This document shows, piece after piece, positions 1 through 10,999 of a stretch of DNA of 55,818 nucleotides. The notes below the pieces were generated by a model, which saw nothing but the letters and a program-made list of their open reading frames with translations, made no database searches and was not told the DNA's origin. The number at the start of each line of letters is the position of its first letter. The stretch's first letter is position 1. The stretch spans positions 180,482-236,299 of the forward strand of contig NZ_KL370789.1 of assembly GCF_000701525.1 (NCBI RefSeq), written 5' to 3'. Made by a program: the position numbers and the translations under genes. Source of the DNA: Mesoplasma grammopterae ATCC 49580. Lineage in GTDB: Bacteria; Bacillota_I; Bacilli_A; Mycoplasmatales; Mycoplasmataceae.

Positions 1-163
1 TTTGTTTATCATCACTTTTTAATTTACCTAAATCTTTTTCTAAAATTACGCTAGACAAATCAATTTTCTTATTTCTTACATTTTCACTACTACAAGAAAC
101 AGCTAAAATAACACCGTTTGTTGTTAAACTTAAAGCACATAAAAAACCTAATAATACTTTCAT
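1..163 (-). CDS. Lipoprotein, N-terminal part only
   Basis: The gene runs off the left edge, so only the first 54 residues are visible. They form a lipoprotein signal peptide: MK start, hydrophobic stretch, then a lipobox ending in Cys24 (LAVSC) followed by a Ser/Asn-rich stretch. The mature protein should be lipid-anchored on the outer face of the membrane. GAGG lies just upstream of the ATG. No domain can be recognised from this fragment. Its promoter region contains a run of 16 A/T pairs, which may make expression switchable (see findings). Confidence 0.85.
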   Translation of the reverse strand, partial: MKVLLGFLCALSLTTNGVILAVSCSSENVRNKKIDLSSVILEKDLGKLKSDDKQ

Positions 164-184
164 TTTTTCCTCGTGATTTCTATT

Positions 185-217
185 ATTTTAATTATTGCAA
201 AAAAAAAAAAAAAACAA
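185..217 (-). promoter_or_regulatory. Candidate promoter with homopolymeric spacer
   Basis: Read on the minus strand, a -10-like TAAAAT (185-190) lies downstream of 16 T (199-214). A -35-like TTGTTT (212-217) borders the tract. The spacing is 21 bp, too long for an optimal promoter; loss of about four T would give 17. The arrangement resembles phase-variable mycoplasma lipoprotein promoters. That similarity is inference. Confidence 0.45.
199..214. repeat. Homopolymer (A)16 tract
   Basis: Sixteen consecutive A on the plus strand, 35 bp upstream of the lipoprotein start. This length is prone to slipped-strand mispairing. Confidence 0.9.
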
Positions 218-270
218 GTGAAATGTAAAAGTTCATTTCTCTTGTAATAAGATTTAAAAAATATTGTTTT

Positions 271-2784
271 TTATTTTATTTCAATTATTAATTCAATAGA
301 GCTATCTATATCTCCATTTTCGCTAACTAATACTGTTTCAATTGTTTCACCTAAGTCGTTTGTTTTTTCACTCATGCCAACAACAACATATTGTGTGTTG
401 TTATAATCTATAATTTCTCCAACTTTAGCTATATGATCAAGTTTAATTATATCTATTTGATCAACTTCATCATCAGAATGTCAATTTAAGTTATCAATTG
501 TACCTAATTCATCATCATCCATTGATTTAAATAAGTCCAAATATTTTCCTTCAACATCATCTAGAAATTTTAAAGCATCCATTGTGGAATCGGTTTCGCT
601 TTCTTCTAAAGTTTCATCTTTTAATGATTCATTTAGTATACTTTCATATTTTTCTTCAACATCATCTAAAAATTTTAAAGCATCCATTGTTGAACTTACT
701 TCATTATAATTATCTAAATCAAGAGTTAGTAAACTTTCATATTTTTCTTCAACATCGTCTAAGAATTTTAAAGCATCCATTGTGCTAGTTTCTTGATCAA
801 TTCCAGATGATAGTGTAACGTTTTCAAACATTGTATCATCAACATCTAAATCTTCTGGTTCAAATTGGAATAGAGTTCTTTCTTCTTCACTAAAGATTAA
901 TTCATCAAGGTCGCTATTAACTTTTTCAGTATAACTTTCAAGATTACTAATTGTTTCTTCAATTTGTGTTAATTCTTTTTCAATTTCATGATCAAAATTT
1001 TCATCAATGTCACCATATAGAATTTTTGATTCAGATAAATGAGGCACTTCTTCATTATTAACAGTTTTAATACTTAATTCTTCTACTTCATCATACGAAT
1101 CAAATTCATCGTCATCGATTATTGACATATTGTTATTTGTATCAAATTCAAAGCTATTTAAACTATCTTCTTCAGTTCCTAAAAGACTTGCTGTTGTCAT
1201 TTCTTCTAATTCTTCATAATCTTCTGTTTTAATTACATCTTGATCAAAAGTAAAATCAGCTAATTCAGTTTTTTCTTCTGAAACAACATTTTTAAATGGT
1301 TTATTAACGCCTTCTTTAATATATGCTTTTTCATGTAAGAAATGAACTTTATCTTCTTCAGAATTAAATCTAATTTCTTTGTTAGGTTCTTCAATTGATA
1401 ATGTTTCACCATTTAATTCATTATAATCAGCTGTTTGAATAGAACCATCATTTTGTTCGTTTAAATCAGCTGTATTTAAGAATGTATCATCATGTTTTGT
1501 ATTTTCTGATTCTTCAAATATAGCTAATGTTTCTTCTTCTAATTCTTCATAATCTTCTGTTTTAATTACATCTTGATCAAAAGTAGAATCAACTAATTCA
1601 GTTTTTTCTTCTGAAACAACATTTTTAAATGGTTTATTAACGCCTTCTTTAATATATGCTTTTTCATGTAAGAAATGAACTTTATCTTCTTCAGAATTAA
1701 ATCTAATTTCTTTGTTAGGTTCTTCAAATGATAATGTTTCACCATTTAATTCATTATAATCAGCTGTTTGAATAGAATCATCATTTTGTTCGTTTAAATC
1801 AGCTGTATTTAAGAATGTATCATCATGCTCAGTTTTTAAAGAATTATCTAAAACATTTAATTGTTCTTCATCATCTGAATACTCTATTTCACCAAGAATA
1901 TCTATTGTTGAATAATCATCTATTTTATCATCAAATAATGATAAAGTTTTTTCATCTTCAGGTAATTTATCATAATCTTCAAAAATTAAATCTTCATTAT
2001 CAGATTCATAAGAAATTGGATGTGTTGAGTCATCTAATAAAATTTGTGTTTTATCTGCTTGTAATGTTGCTGAAATGATTTCACTAATTGTTTTTTCACT
2101 ATCATGAACTGTTCCACTTGTTTTTAATTCTTCAAAAGTTGATGTTAAATCTATTAATTCATCATCAAAGTTTAATTCTTCTGCTTTATCAAAATTATTA
2201 CTTATTGTTCTATTAATTGAATCAATTAACGCTGAAGCATCATCAGATTCACTTTCAAAAGTTTTTGATGTGTTATCTTCTGTAATTTCTTCAACAGTTT
2301 CTTCTGTAAGTTCATTATCGATTGTTTCACTAACAATATTTGTAATTAAAATTTCACCTTCATCTGATAAAACTTCTTCAAATGCTATTTGTTTTGGTTT
2401 TTCTTCTTCTTGTCTTTTTCATAGGTTATTAGATAAAGAATTTAATCTGCTACGTTTTTGTTTATTTTGATTAATTTTGCTAAAAGGATCTTGTAAGTCT
2501 CTAATTAATTTTTCTGTTTGTTTTTCATTAACTGCTTTAACATTATTCTTAGCTTCTAAAACTTCAACTCTCGCAACATATTTTTCTCATGCATTAGTTG
2601 AATCTTTTTTATTATCATCCAATCATATTAAATACAGTGTGTACTTTTTAATATGTTCTTGAATTTGTTTATCATAATTTGAAATTTCTTTAGTTAAGAT
2701 TGCTAAAGTTGCATCAGCTGAAAATTTTTGCTTTAAGATGTAATTATTTATTTTATTTATTAATTCTATTGAAACTCTTCTCAT
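271..2784 (-). CDS. Acidic repeat-rich protein of unknown function, 837 aa
   Basis: I do not recognise a family. The first ~110 residues are charged and helical (start MRRVSIELINKINNY) and look coiled-coil-like. A very long Asp/Glu/Thr/Ser-rich middle, probably disordered, follows. It holds a 111-residue segment present twice in tandem and an 18-residue module (STMDALKFLDDVEEKYES) present three times. The last ~70 residues look beta-rich (QYVVVGMSEK region). There is no signal peptide or membrane segment, so it is probably cytoplasmic. The start is supported by AAGAGG. Several UGA codons are read as Trp, for example just before position 481. The gene stands alone, downstream of valS, and its terminator is not obvious. 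Confidence 0.85.
537..786 (-). repeat. Triplicated 18-residue module
   Basis: Three copies of a ~50-bp unit at about 537-589, 645-694 and 737-786 encode STMDALKFLDDVE(E/G)KY followed by E or L. The protein core is almost invariant while the spacers between copies differ. Confidence 0.9.
1201..1830 (-). repeat. 333-bp in-frame tandem duplication
   Basis: The sequence starting at 1201 recurs at 1534, giving a period of 333 bp (111 codons). The match continues for about 295 bp with only a few substitutions, for example AAAATC versus GAATC near 1250/1583. The coding frame is kept in both copies, so the duplication lengthens the protein without breaking it. Confidence 0.9.
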
Positions 2785-2844
2785 ATTAACCTCTTTTATT
2801 AAATTATACTTTATTTACATATATTTTATTATTTAGAAATAACA

Positions 2845-2870
2845 AAAAAACGGTGTTTTTACCGTTTTTT
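2845..2870 (-). terminator. Hairpin terminator of valS
   Basis: A ten-base stem (aaaaaacggt / accgtttttt) with a six-base loop, followed by T on the minus strand. Its last base is shared with the valS stop codon. Confidence 0.85.
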
Positions 2871-5491
2871 TACATTTTATTTAGTTTATCTTGAATTAGT
2901 TCTAATTGTTGTTTGTATAATTCATATTTTTCTTTTTCTTCTTCTATTTTTGAAGGAGCTGCTTTTGATATGAAATTTTCATTACTTAACATTCTTTCAG
3001 ATCTACTTATTTCATTTTCAAGTTCTTTTTTCTTAGTTGCTAATTCTTCTAACATTTTTTCTTTATCAATGAAATCATCGTTAGGAATTTCAATAAAGAA
3101 GTCAAGTACAGACAAGCTTGTTGTTTCGCTAACCAAAGATTCATTGATTGATAAATTCGCATTAACAAACTCATTTAAAAAGTTATTTATTTCTAAATTA
3201 TATTTAGTTATTATTTTTAAATTACCATTAGTTGCATTTCAATTTAAAAACACATTATTCTTAATATTATTTGCTGCTCTAAATTCTCTTATTGAATTAA
3301 TTAATTCAATAACAACATTAATGTAATCTGTTTCAAATATAAATTCTTTATCAAATCAACTTTCTTCTAAAATAGAGTTTTTCATGTCTAATGATTTATA
3401 AATATGTTCAGTTACAAATGGCAAGTATGGGTGCAACATAATCAATATATTTTTTAATAAATAAACAATTGTTTGTTGAGTAGCTTCTTTTGTTTTTGGA
3501 TTATTTAAATTAACTTTTGCAAATTCAATATATCAACTACAGTATGTATTTCACACAAAGTCATAAAGCATTTTACCAGCAATTGCAAATTCATATTTAT
3601 CTATTAAGTAATTAACTTGTTTTGAAACTTTGCTAAATTCTGTTAAAACTCATTTATCAGTTTCGTTTAGAGAATTTGAATTTAAAATTGATTGTTCGTC
3701 TCAAGGTTTAAAATCTTCTTCCAAATTCATTAAAACATATCTTGATGCATTTCATAATTTATTAATGAAATTTCAACCAGCTTTAACTTTAGAATCACTG
3801 TATCTGATATCTTGTCCAGGTGTTGAATTAGTTAATAATGAGAATCTTAATGAATCAGAACCATTGTTAGCAATTACATCCATTGGATCAATCCCATTAC
3901 CTAATGATTTACTCATTTTTGTTCCATGCTCATCTCTTACTAAACCATGTATTAATACATCGTTAAAAGGTATTTGCCCAGTATATTCAATTGTTTGAAA
4001 TATCATTCTTGAAACTCAAGAGAAAATAATATCATGCCCTGTTACTAAAACACCATTTGGTAAATATTCTTTAAAATATTTAGATTCAAATCCTTCTCCA
4101 CGCATTAAAGTGGCAAAAGGTCATAAACCAGATGAGAATCATGTATCAAGCACGTCTTCATCTTGAATTCAATTTTCTGCATCTTTAGGAGCTTCCATAC
4201 CCACATAAATTTTTGTTTTATCTGCTTTGTTATATCAAGCTGGAATCCTGTGACCTCATCATAATTGTCTTGAAATAGTTCAATCATGAATGTTTTCCAT
4301 TCATTTTTTTAATACTTGATCAAAACGTTCAGGGAAAAACTTAATTTTTTCATTGCTTTCTTGAAGTTTTAAAATCATGTCAGCAAAACTATCCATTTTA
4401 ACAAATCATTGATCACTTAAATAAGGTTCTACTATTGCATTACTTCTTTCACTAAATCCAACTTGATGAATCATAGGTTCTGCATTAATAAAAGTTTTTT
4501 CTTTTGTTAAATTTTCAATAATTTTATTTCTTGCTTCAAAACGGTCTAAACCTTGGTATTCTTGTCCACCCATTTCATTTATTGTTCCGTCTTCATTCAT
4601 ACATATTGGTTTTTCTAAATTATGACGAACAGCAATTTCAAAATCATTTAAATCATGTGCTGGAGTACATTTCATAACTCCTGTTCCAAAATGTAATTCT
4701 ACATAATCATCAGCAATAATTGGAATAGCTTGGTTATTAACTGGATTAATCGCATTTTTCCCTATAAATGATGTATATCTTTCGTCTTTAGGGTTAACAA
4801 CTAAACATTGATCAGCAAACATTGTTTCTGGTCTTGTTGTTGCAACATTTAAAAATTCATTAGTTCCTTGAATCATGTATTTAAAGTGATACATAAATCC
4901 TTCAACTTCTTTATAAATAACTTCAACATTTGAAATTGCAGTTTTTTGCATTGGGTCTCAGTTAACTATTCTTTTACCTTTGTATATTAATCCTTTATTA
5001 TAAAAATCAACAAATATTTCTGTAACTATTTTATTAATATCCTCATCCAATGTAAATTTTTCCATACTGTAATCAAATGCTAAACCTAATTTAGATCATT
5101 GTTGTCTAATGATTGCTGCATATTCATGTTTTCATTTTCAAGCTTGTTCTAAGAATTTTTCTCTTCCTAATTCAAAACGACTAATACCTTGTTCTCTAAG
5201 TTTTGCTTCTACTTTAACTTGAGTACTGATCCCAGCATGATCCATGCCTGGTAAATAAAGTACATCAAATCCATTTAATTTTTTAAATCTAATAATGGCA
5301 TCTTGCAAACTTCCATCTCACGCATGTCCAATGTGCAATTTACCTGTAACGTTTGGTGGAGGTAAAACAATTGAAAATTTTGGTTTTTTAGAATCTGGGT
5401 TAGCTTTGAAATACTCATTTTGAATTCATCATTCATATCTATTTTCTTCAACTATTTCATAACTATATTTAGCTTCTAATTCTTTTTTCAT
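2870..5491 (-). CDS. valS: Valine--tRNA ligase
   Basis: Charges tRNA-Val with valine in the cytoplasm. The 873-residue length is typical of bacterial ValRS. The class I signature [16 protein letters not shown] is in the N-terminal part and [12 protein letters not shown] in the second half. The connective-peptide editing domain lies between them, and the C-terminal ~70 residues form the Lys/Glu-rich coiled-coil arm. UGA encodes Trp at several conserved Trp positions. The start [10 protein letters not shown] is preceded by GGAG. It is transcribed alone and ends in a hairpin that abuts the stop codon. Confidence 0.97.
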
Positions 5492-5574
5492 TTTTATTAT
5501 CTCCATTTCAATATATTAATTTTATAATATTTACTCTTTAACAAAAAGTGAAAATAAAACATTTATGTTTAAAC

Positions 5575-5599
5575 ATAAAAAAAATGAGATAAACTCATT
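5575..5599 (-). terminator. Hairpin terminator of the P-type ATPase operon
   Basis: Stem aatgag/ctcatt at 5583-5599 followed on the minus strand by a T run. It overlaps the ATPase stop codon. Confidence 0.75.
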
Positions 5600-8504
5600 A
5601 TTTTTTACGTTTTTTATTTTGTTCTTTAACATCTTGGTTAATCATTTCAGCAATTAATATTTGATTTTTTTGTCAATTACCAACTGATAAATGATATGAG
5701 TAAAATACAATTGCATCTATCATTAAGATTAATAAGAATGGAACAATTGAAATTGCGAATGCTACAAACATAATTCATATATTATCACTTGTTCATTTTG
5801 AAGTAGCTTTTGAATATCCTACTAATCCTAAAATACTATCATTTAATCCAGGAATTGTTATAACTCCAATTGATAAAACTAATGCTATTAATGATGCATA
5901 TATTAAAGGTTTAGAAATTTGTAATTTAATTTTATTTGAAGCTTTTCAATTTGAAATTTTAATTAAATGTGCAAAGAATAAAGGTGACATAACTATTGTT
6001 ATAAACATTGCTGTTCTTCCAAACACAATATATTCATCTAAAAGTTTATTTCTTTCAATAGCTGATAAACTACTATTCATAATTGCATGAATTTGATCTA
6101 ATCAACTATCTGTTGCAACATTAATTATATTTTTATCTAATAATATAGTATTTCACTCACCTGTATTTGTTGCCATCATTCCAATAAAGAAAGAACCAAC
6201 AGAACATAATGCTGATAATACTCCAATTTTAATTATTGGTAATATTAATCCTTTTAATAAACCATTCTTACCAACCTGTGGTTTAAGTTTCATTAAAGTA
6301 TCATCTAAAGGACCCATACCAATAGCAATTGCTAAACATGACTCAACAATTAAGTTAATATATAAAATATTTGTTGCTTCTAATGGTGATATTTTAAAAA
6401 TTAATGAAATTATTAAAATAGATAAAACGTTAGCCAAGTTGAATCCCATTAATAAAGTAATTGCTCGTTTAATTTTTTGATAAACGTTTCTTCCTTCATT
6501 AACTCCAGTCATAATAGTTGCAAAGTTATCATCAGTTAAAATAACATCACTGGCTTGTTTTGCCACGTCAGTACCTGTAATACCCATAGCAACCCCAATA
6601 TCAGCTTTGCTTAAACTTGGTGCATCATTTACTCCATCACCAGTCATTGAGACAATATATCCCTTTTTCTGTAATGTAGCAACAATCTTAACTTTATGTT
6701 CTGGGTTAACACGAGCAAACACTCTTATGTTATCAATAACTTCTTCTAATTCTGCATCAGACATAGTATCAAGTTTATCTGATGAAATAACTTGTTTTTC
6801 ATCATAAGCTAATCCTAAATCTCTAGCAATAGCTAAAGCAGTAATTGCATGATCACCTGTAATCATACAAACCTCAACTCCAGCAGCATGAGCTTCTTCA
6901 ATTGCTTGAACAGCTTCTTTTCTAACTGGGTCAATCATTGCAACTGCTCCAATAAAAGTAAGACCTTTTTCTTCAAGTTTATTATTTTTAACTTCTTTAT
7001 AAGCAAAAGCTAAAACTCTTAAAGCATCATCACTTAAATTAATACTTGCACGCATAATTTCATGTTTATGAGATTCAGTTAATTTAATAACTTTGTTTTC
7101 AATCATTATATGATCACAAATACTTAATAATTGGTCAATAGCACCTTTTGTAAATGCAATTGTTTTTTTATCAACAGTATTTAAAGTACTCATTAACTTT
7201 CTTTCACTATCAAAAGGTATTTCATCAATTCTTTCGAATTTCTTACGATAAACTAATTCATCAACACCCATTAATTCAGCAAAATCTACTAATGCTAATT
7301 CTGTTGGATCTCCAATTCTTTCGTTTCCCTCAGTAATACTATCATTTGGTAAAACTAAAGCTTTAAGTAATAATTCTTTTTGAATACTTTCATCTAAATC
7401 AAGATATTCATCTGAATCCATAATTCTATTATTATCAATAACTTTTTTAACAGTCATTTTATTTTGAGTTAATGTACCAGTTTTATCTGTACAAATAACA
7501 TTAACTGAACCTAAAGTTTCAACACTTGCTAATTTTTTAACAATAACATTATTATTTGCCATTCTTTTTGTTGAGAAACTCAATGTAATAGAAATTACAG
7601 CAGCCAATGATTCTGGTATAACACCAATTGCTAAAGTAATTGCCACCATTAAATAACTAGCTCATGCTTCAAATCCACCAACTAAAGATAATAATAAGAA
7701 AACAAAAATTCCTATTAGACCAGCTACACAACTAATCACATATCCAAATTTACTAATTTTTTTCTCAAGTGGAGTTTCAGTTTCTTCGTTTTTATCAATA
7801 GCTTCTGAAATTTTTCCTATTTCTGTGCTTAAACCAGTTCCAATAACAATACCAACAGCTCTACCAGCTGTAGTAAATGTTGACATAAATGCTATATTAG
7901 TCTTTTCTGCTAATATAGTTGTCTCTTTTATTGCTTTATGTGTTTTTTCAACAGGAACTGATTCACCAGTTAAAATTGCTTCATCAATCATGAAATCAGC
8001 TGATTGAACAATTCTTAATTCAGCAGGAACATATTTACCTGCTTCAAGAATTACAATATCACCAACTACAAGATCAGATGCATCTATTTCCTTCTGATTA
8101 TGATCTCTTAAAACTACAGCTTTTGGTTTAGAAAGTGATTTAAGTGCGTCAACACTCTTTCTAGCTTTAACTGTTTGAACTGTCTCTAAAACAGCATCAA
8201 CAATAACAATAAGCATAATAACAACAAAGTCTATAAATTCATGAAAACCTAATTTTTCACCAGGAGATGAAATTAATGGAGCTACAACTGATATAACAGC
8301 AGCAAACATTAATATTAATTGTAATGGTTCAACAAACGCGTGCAAGAATGTAACTCACCAAGGAGTAACCTTTGCAGTTGGTAATTCATTTTTACCATTC
8401 TCTATAAGTCTTTTTGTTGCTTCTTCTTCTGTTAAACCTGTTTTTATATCAGTTTCTAACTTATTTTCAATTTCTTTTATGTGACTACTCTCTCAACTAT
8501 CCAT
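5598..8504 (-). CDS. Cation-transporting P-type ATPase
   Basis: A 968-residue membrane pump of the P2 (Ca2+/Mg2+-type) group, coupling ATP hydrolysis to cation transport. Visible in order: N-terminal cation-ATPase domain; two membrane helices; actuator domain with TGES (~179-182); membrane helix with IPES at ~296-299 in place of the usual PEGL-type motif; phosphorylation motif DKTGTLT with Asp340; nucleotide-binding domain with FTKGA; hinge TGDGVNDAP at ~619; four or more C-terminal helices. The ion cannot be told from sequence alone. The start MDSWESS has GAGG, which sits inside the engB coding end (8-bp overlap), so the two are translationally coupled. Confidence 0.93.
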
Positions 8505-9093
8505 TTTCTACCTCTAATAATCTAATTAAAGCATCATAGCTTTCTTTAATATTTATTTTATCTAAATTTGAAACTTTAATTAACACATCATTTTGATCAA
8601 ACTCTAAAGTTTCTTTTATTAATTTTTCGTTTTTTGCAATTTCATTTCTTTTTAATTTATCTAACTTTGTTCCAATCATTAATACTGGGATATCATTAGC
8701 TTTTAAAAAGTCATACATTTGAATATCATCATTTGTTGGTTTATGTCTTAGATCTACTAACATACAAACAAGTTTAAGATTTTCTCTTGTTGTTAGATAA
8801 TCCTCCATCATAATACCAAACTCAAGTTTCATTGAATTAGAAATTTTAGCATAACCATATCCAGGTGCATCCACAAGTCTAAAACTACTATTATTAATAT
8901 CAAAGAAATTTAATAATCTTGTTTTACCTGGTGTGTTAGCTACTTTAGCTAATTTTTTGTTATTTGCTAAAGTATTAATAAAACTTGATTTACCAACATT
9001 ACTTCTTCCTACAAAACAAACTTCTGGAATATTATCTTCGATTCAACCAGACTTATTTGCTGCTGATTTAATAAATACACTTTGTTTAAACAT
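8497..9093 (-). CDS. engB: Ribosome biogenesis GTP-binding protein EngB/YsxC
   Basis: A 198-residue GTPase required for assembly of the large ribosomal subunit. G1 P-loop GRSNVGKSS, G3 DAPGYGYA, and G4 TKLDK are all present, and the length fits the family. The start MFKQSVFIK follows a strong AGGAGG. Codon 18 is a UGA Trp. It is the fourth gene of a tightly packed operon, 8 bp after the preceding gene and overlapping the ATPase start by 8 bp. Confidence 0.95.
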
Positions 9094-9101
9094 TTTACCT
9101 C

Positions 9102-9638
9102 CTAAATAAATTCTGTTTTCATTTTCAACTCAATTAAAAAGTCTTTTAATTCTCAATGATATGAAACTTTTATTATGTCATATCCTTCTATTTCTTTAAC
9201 TTTAAAAATTATTTTTTTACGTTTAATATCATTTTTAATTATTTCTATTTCTTCAAGACCAAAAACTTTATCTCATATAACTATTTTATTGTTCTTAACA
9301 ACTACATATATTGATTTAATTTTATTTTGAATTAATATTATTCAAATAATTAGCATTATCATGTAGATTAAACAGATGATTGATTGTACTAATAACATTA
9401 CGTTTGTCATTAATACTAAACAAATGATTGTAATAATAACAAATACTAAATTAAATATTATTAATGATATCAAATAACCAAGACATATATATAATAATTT
9501 TGAATTCTGAAAATATTTGCTATCTTGTTTAATCAATTTTTGGATTTGTTTGAAATATTTTCAATCTTTTATAGCAATGTAAAATGCATAGGCCATTAAA
9601 ACTAAACTTATTAATAAAGGAAATACAATTAATTTCAT
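9102..9638 (-). CDS. Membrane protein with possible PH-like C-terminus, 178 aa
   Basis: Function unknown. An N-terminal hydrophobic helix, a short charged segment, and then a hydrophobic region (~residues 50-110) of two or more helices are followed by ~65 residues predicted to be beta-rich. That tail (KNNKIVIWDKVFGLEEIEI region) resembles bacterial PH-like domains, but this is only a pattern judgement. The start MKLIVFPLL is chosen because GGAG is ten bases upstream; an ATG three codons earlier lies too close to it. It is 1 bp from the preceding gene, so they are probably co-translated. Confidence 0.75.
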
Positions 9639-9639
9639 C

Positions 9640-10248
9640 TTACTCATTCTCCAATCTGAATTTTGAAATGATAGATTTTAGTTTTAAATCATTAGTTACA
9701 AAATATATTTCTTCATTTTTTGTTTTCAAGTAAATGGTTTTCAAATACTCACCATTAAAATTTCAAACATAATTTTCAACTAATATAACATTATTAAATT
9801 TTATAATTTTAAATTCTATGCCATTGTCTAAAACAATTCTTTTATTGCTTATATAAGTTAGCGTTTTTTCTAATTCGTTTTGTTTTCCTTTTATTTTAAA
9901 AAGAGAATAATTTTTTTTAAGATTTTTAATGTATTGATCATATTCATCATCAAATTCTTTTTTCTTATTTTTTTTATTTTCTTTTTCATTAAAAGATACT
10001 TCTAATTCATCTACAAAATAAATATTTTCATTTTCAGAAAGCTCAAATTTTGTTTTAATCGGTTTTAATTTTTTAAGTATTTCGTCTTCTACTTTTTTGT
10101 ATTCAGCAATTTCTTTTAGATATTCATCATTAATTACTTTAAAAGGTTTGTGTTTAACTGAATATACATATGACAGAATTCCAACAATTAAAAGTATTAT
10201 TGCATATAAGATTATTATGCAAATTGCAATTATAAATTTTGAGTCCAT
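9640..10248 (-). CDS. Single-pass membrane protein with possible PH-like domain, 202 aa
   Basis: Function unknown. A strong membrane helix occupies residues ~5-27. A highly charged Lys/Glu-rich cytoplasmic stretch follows. The last ~80 residues are beta-rich and begin LTYISNKRIVLDNG, a pattern like the TNKRI strand of GRAM/PH-like domains. No clear Shine-Dalgarno sequence lies before MDSKFIIAI. The ATG begins 1 base after the upstream stop codon, which suggests coupling. Longer in-frame starts exist but would overlap the upstream gene. Confidence 0.72.
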
Positions 10249-10249
10249 T

Positions 10250-10921
10250 TTATTCTTCTTCAAAATCCATTTCATATTGTGATCAAATATCAATTAAATT
10301 AATTAATGATTCTGCTTTATTTAATATTTCTAAAAATTCATATTTTTTTTCATCATTTATAGCTCTATCAACTTTAAGCAAATTTATCATTAATTTACTT
10401 GCTTCTCTTAAATCATTTAAATTAGATTCTTCAAGTGCTATTTTTAAAACTTTAAGAAATTCATTTTCATTCTCATAAACATTTTTAAATTTTGAAAGTG
10501 ATTCACTATAAACTTCATTAACTTTTTTAATTATTATTTCTTTGAATATTTCTAAAATATTTTCTTGATTTACAATTATTTCATTTGCTTTTGATTTAGC
10601 TTCTATTGAATCAGTAAATTTAAATAAAAATTCATTAGTTGCTAAAAATTTACTCATAGCTATAGCTATTTGTAAATCTGAAATAATTTCAAATTCTTCC
10701 TTGTGGTTTAAAGATTTAATCTCTTTTAATAAATCTTTTTCTATGTCATTAAGTTTATTTAGTAGCTTAGTTAAATCCTCTAACTCTTCAACTTCATTTA
10801 AATTATCTAAAAGACTTGTTAATTCTTTTTTATTTTTTAATTCAGCTTCAACATTTTCTAAACTTGAAATAACAATTGCTAAACCTGGTTCTAAAAAATC
10901 AACTTCGATTTCGTTATTCAT
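10250..10921 (-). CDS. Acidic helical protein of unknown function, 223 aa
   Basis: No family is recognised. Almost the whole sequence is Glu/Lys/Leu/Asn-rich and predicted alpha-helical, with heptad-like Leu spacing around residues 20-90. It has no signal peptide or membrane segment. AAAGGAG precedes MNNEIEVDF. The last residues contain a UGA Trp (DIWSQYEMDFEEE). It is the first gene of the operon leading to engB and the P-type ATPase, and its position suggests it acts with the two membrane proteins that follow. Confidence 0.78.
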
Positions 10922-10940
10922 CTTCTTTCTCCTTTTAAAG

Positions 10941-10980
10941 TATAATTATATTTAATTATACCTTATAATATAAAAAAGAA
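10941..10980. promoter_or_regulatory. Divergent promoter region
   Basis: The 78-bp gap between divergent genes has TATAAT at 10964-10969 on the plus strand, about 30 bp before the plus-strand gene. TATAAT-like matches also occur on the minus strand in the same AT-rich stretch. No convincing -35 is seen for either direction. Confidence 0.45.
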
Positions 10981-10999
10981 TAAGAATAGAGGAGTTATA

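Noticed and set aside
1201-1830. Possible CRISPR-like repeat
   Set aside because: The repeat is long, coding, in frame and has only two copies without spacers of regular length.
582-2078. Open frames on the plus strand rich in His/Leu/Phe
   Set aside because: They are antisense shadows of the acidic repeat gene; no ribosome binding sites and composition mirrors its Asp/Glu codons.
4105-4287. Open frame inside valS in another frame
   Set aside because: It overlaps the valS frame and resembles no protein; an out-of-frame shadow.
2870-4951. valS appears broken into several pieces under the standard code
   Set aside because: All breaks are UGA codons at Trp positions in one frame, so it is not a pseudogene.
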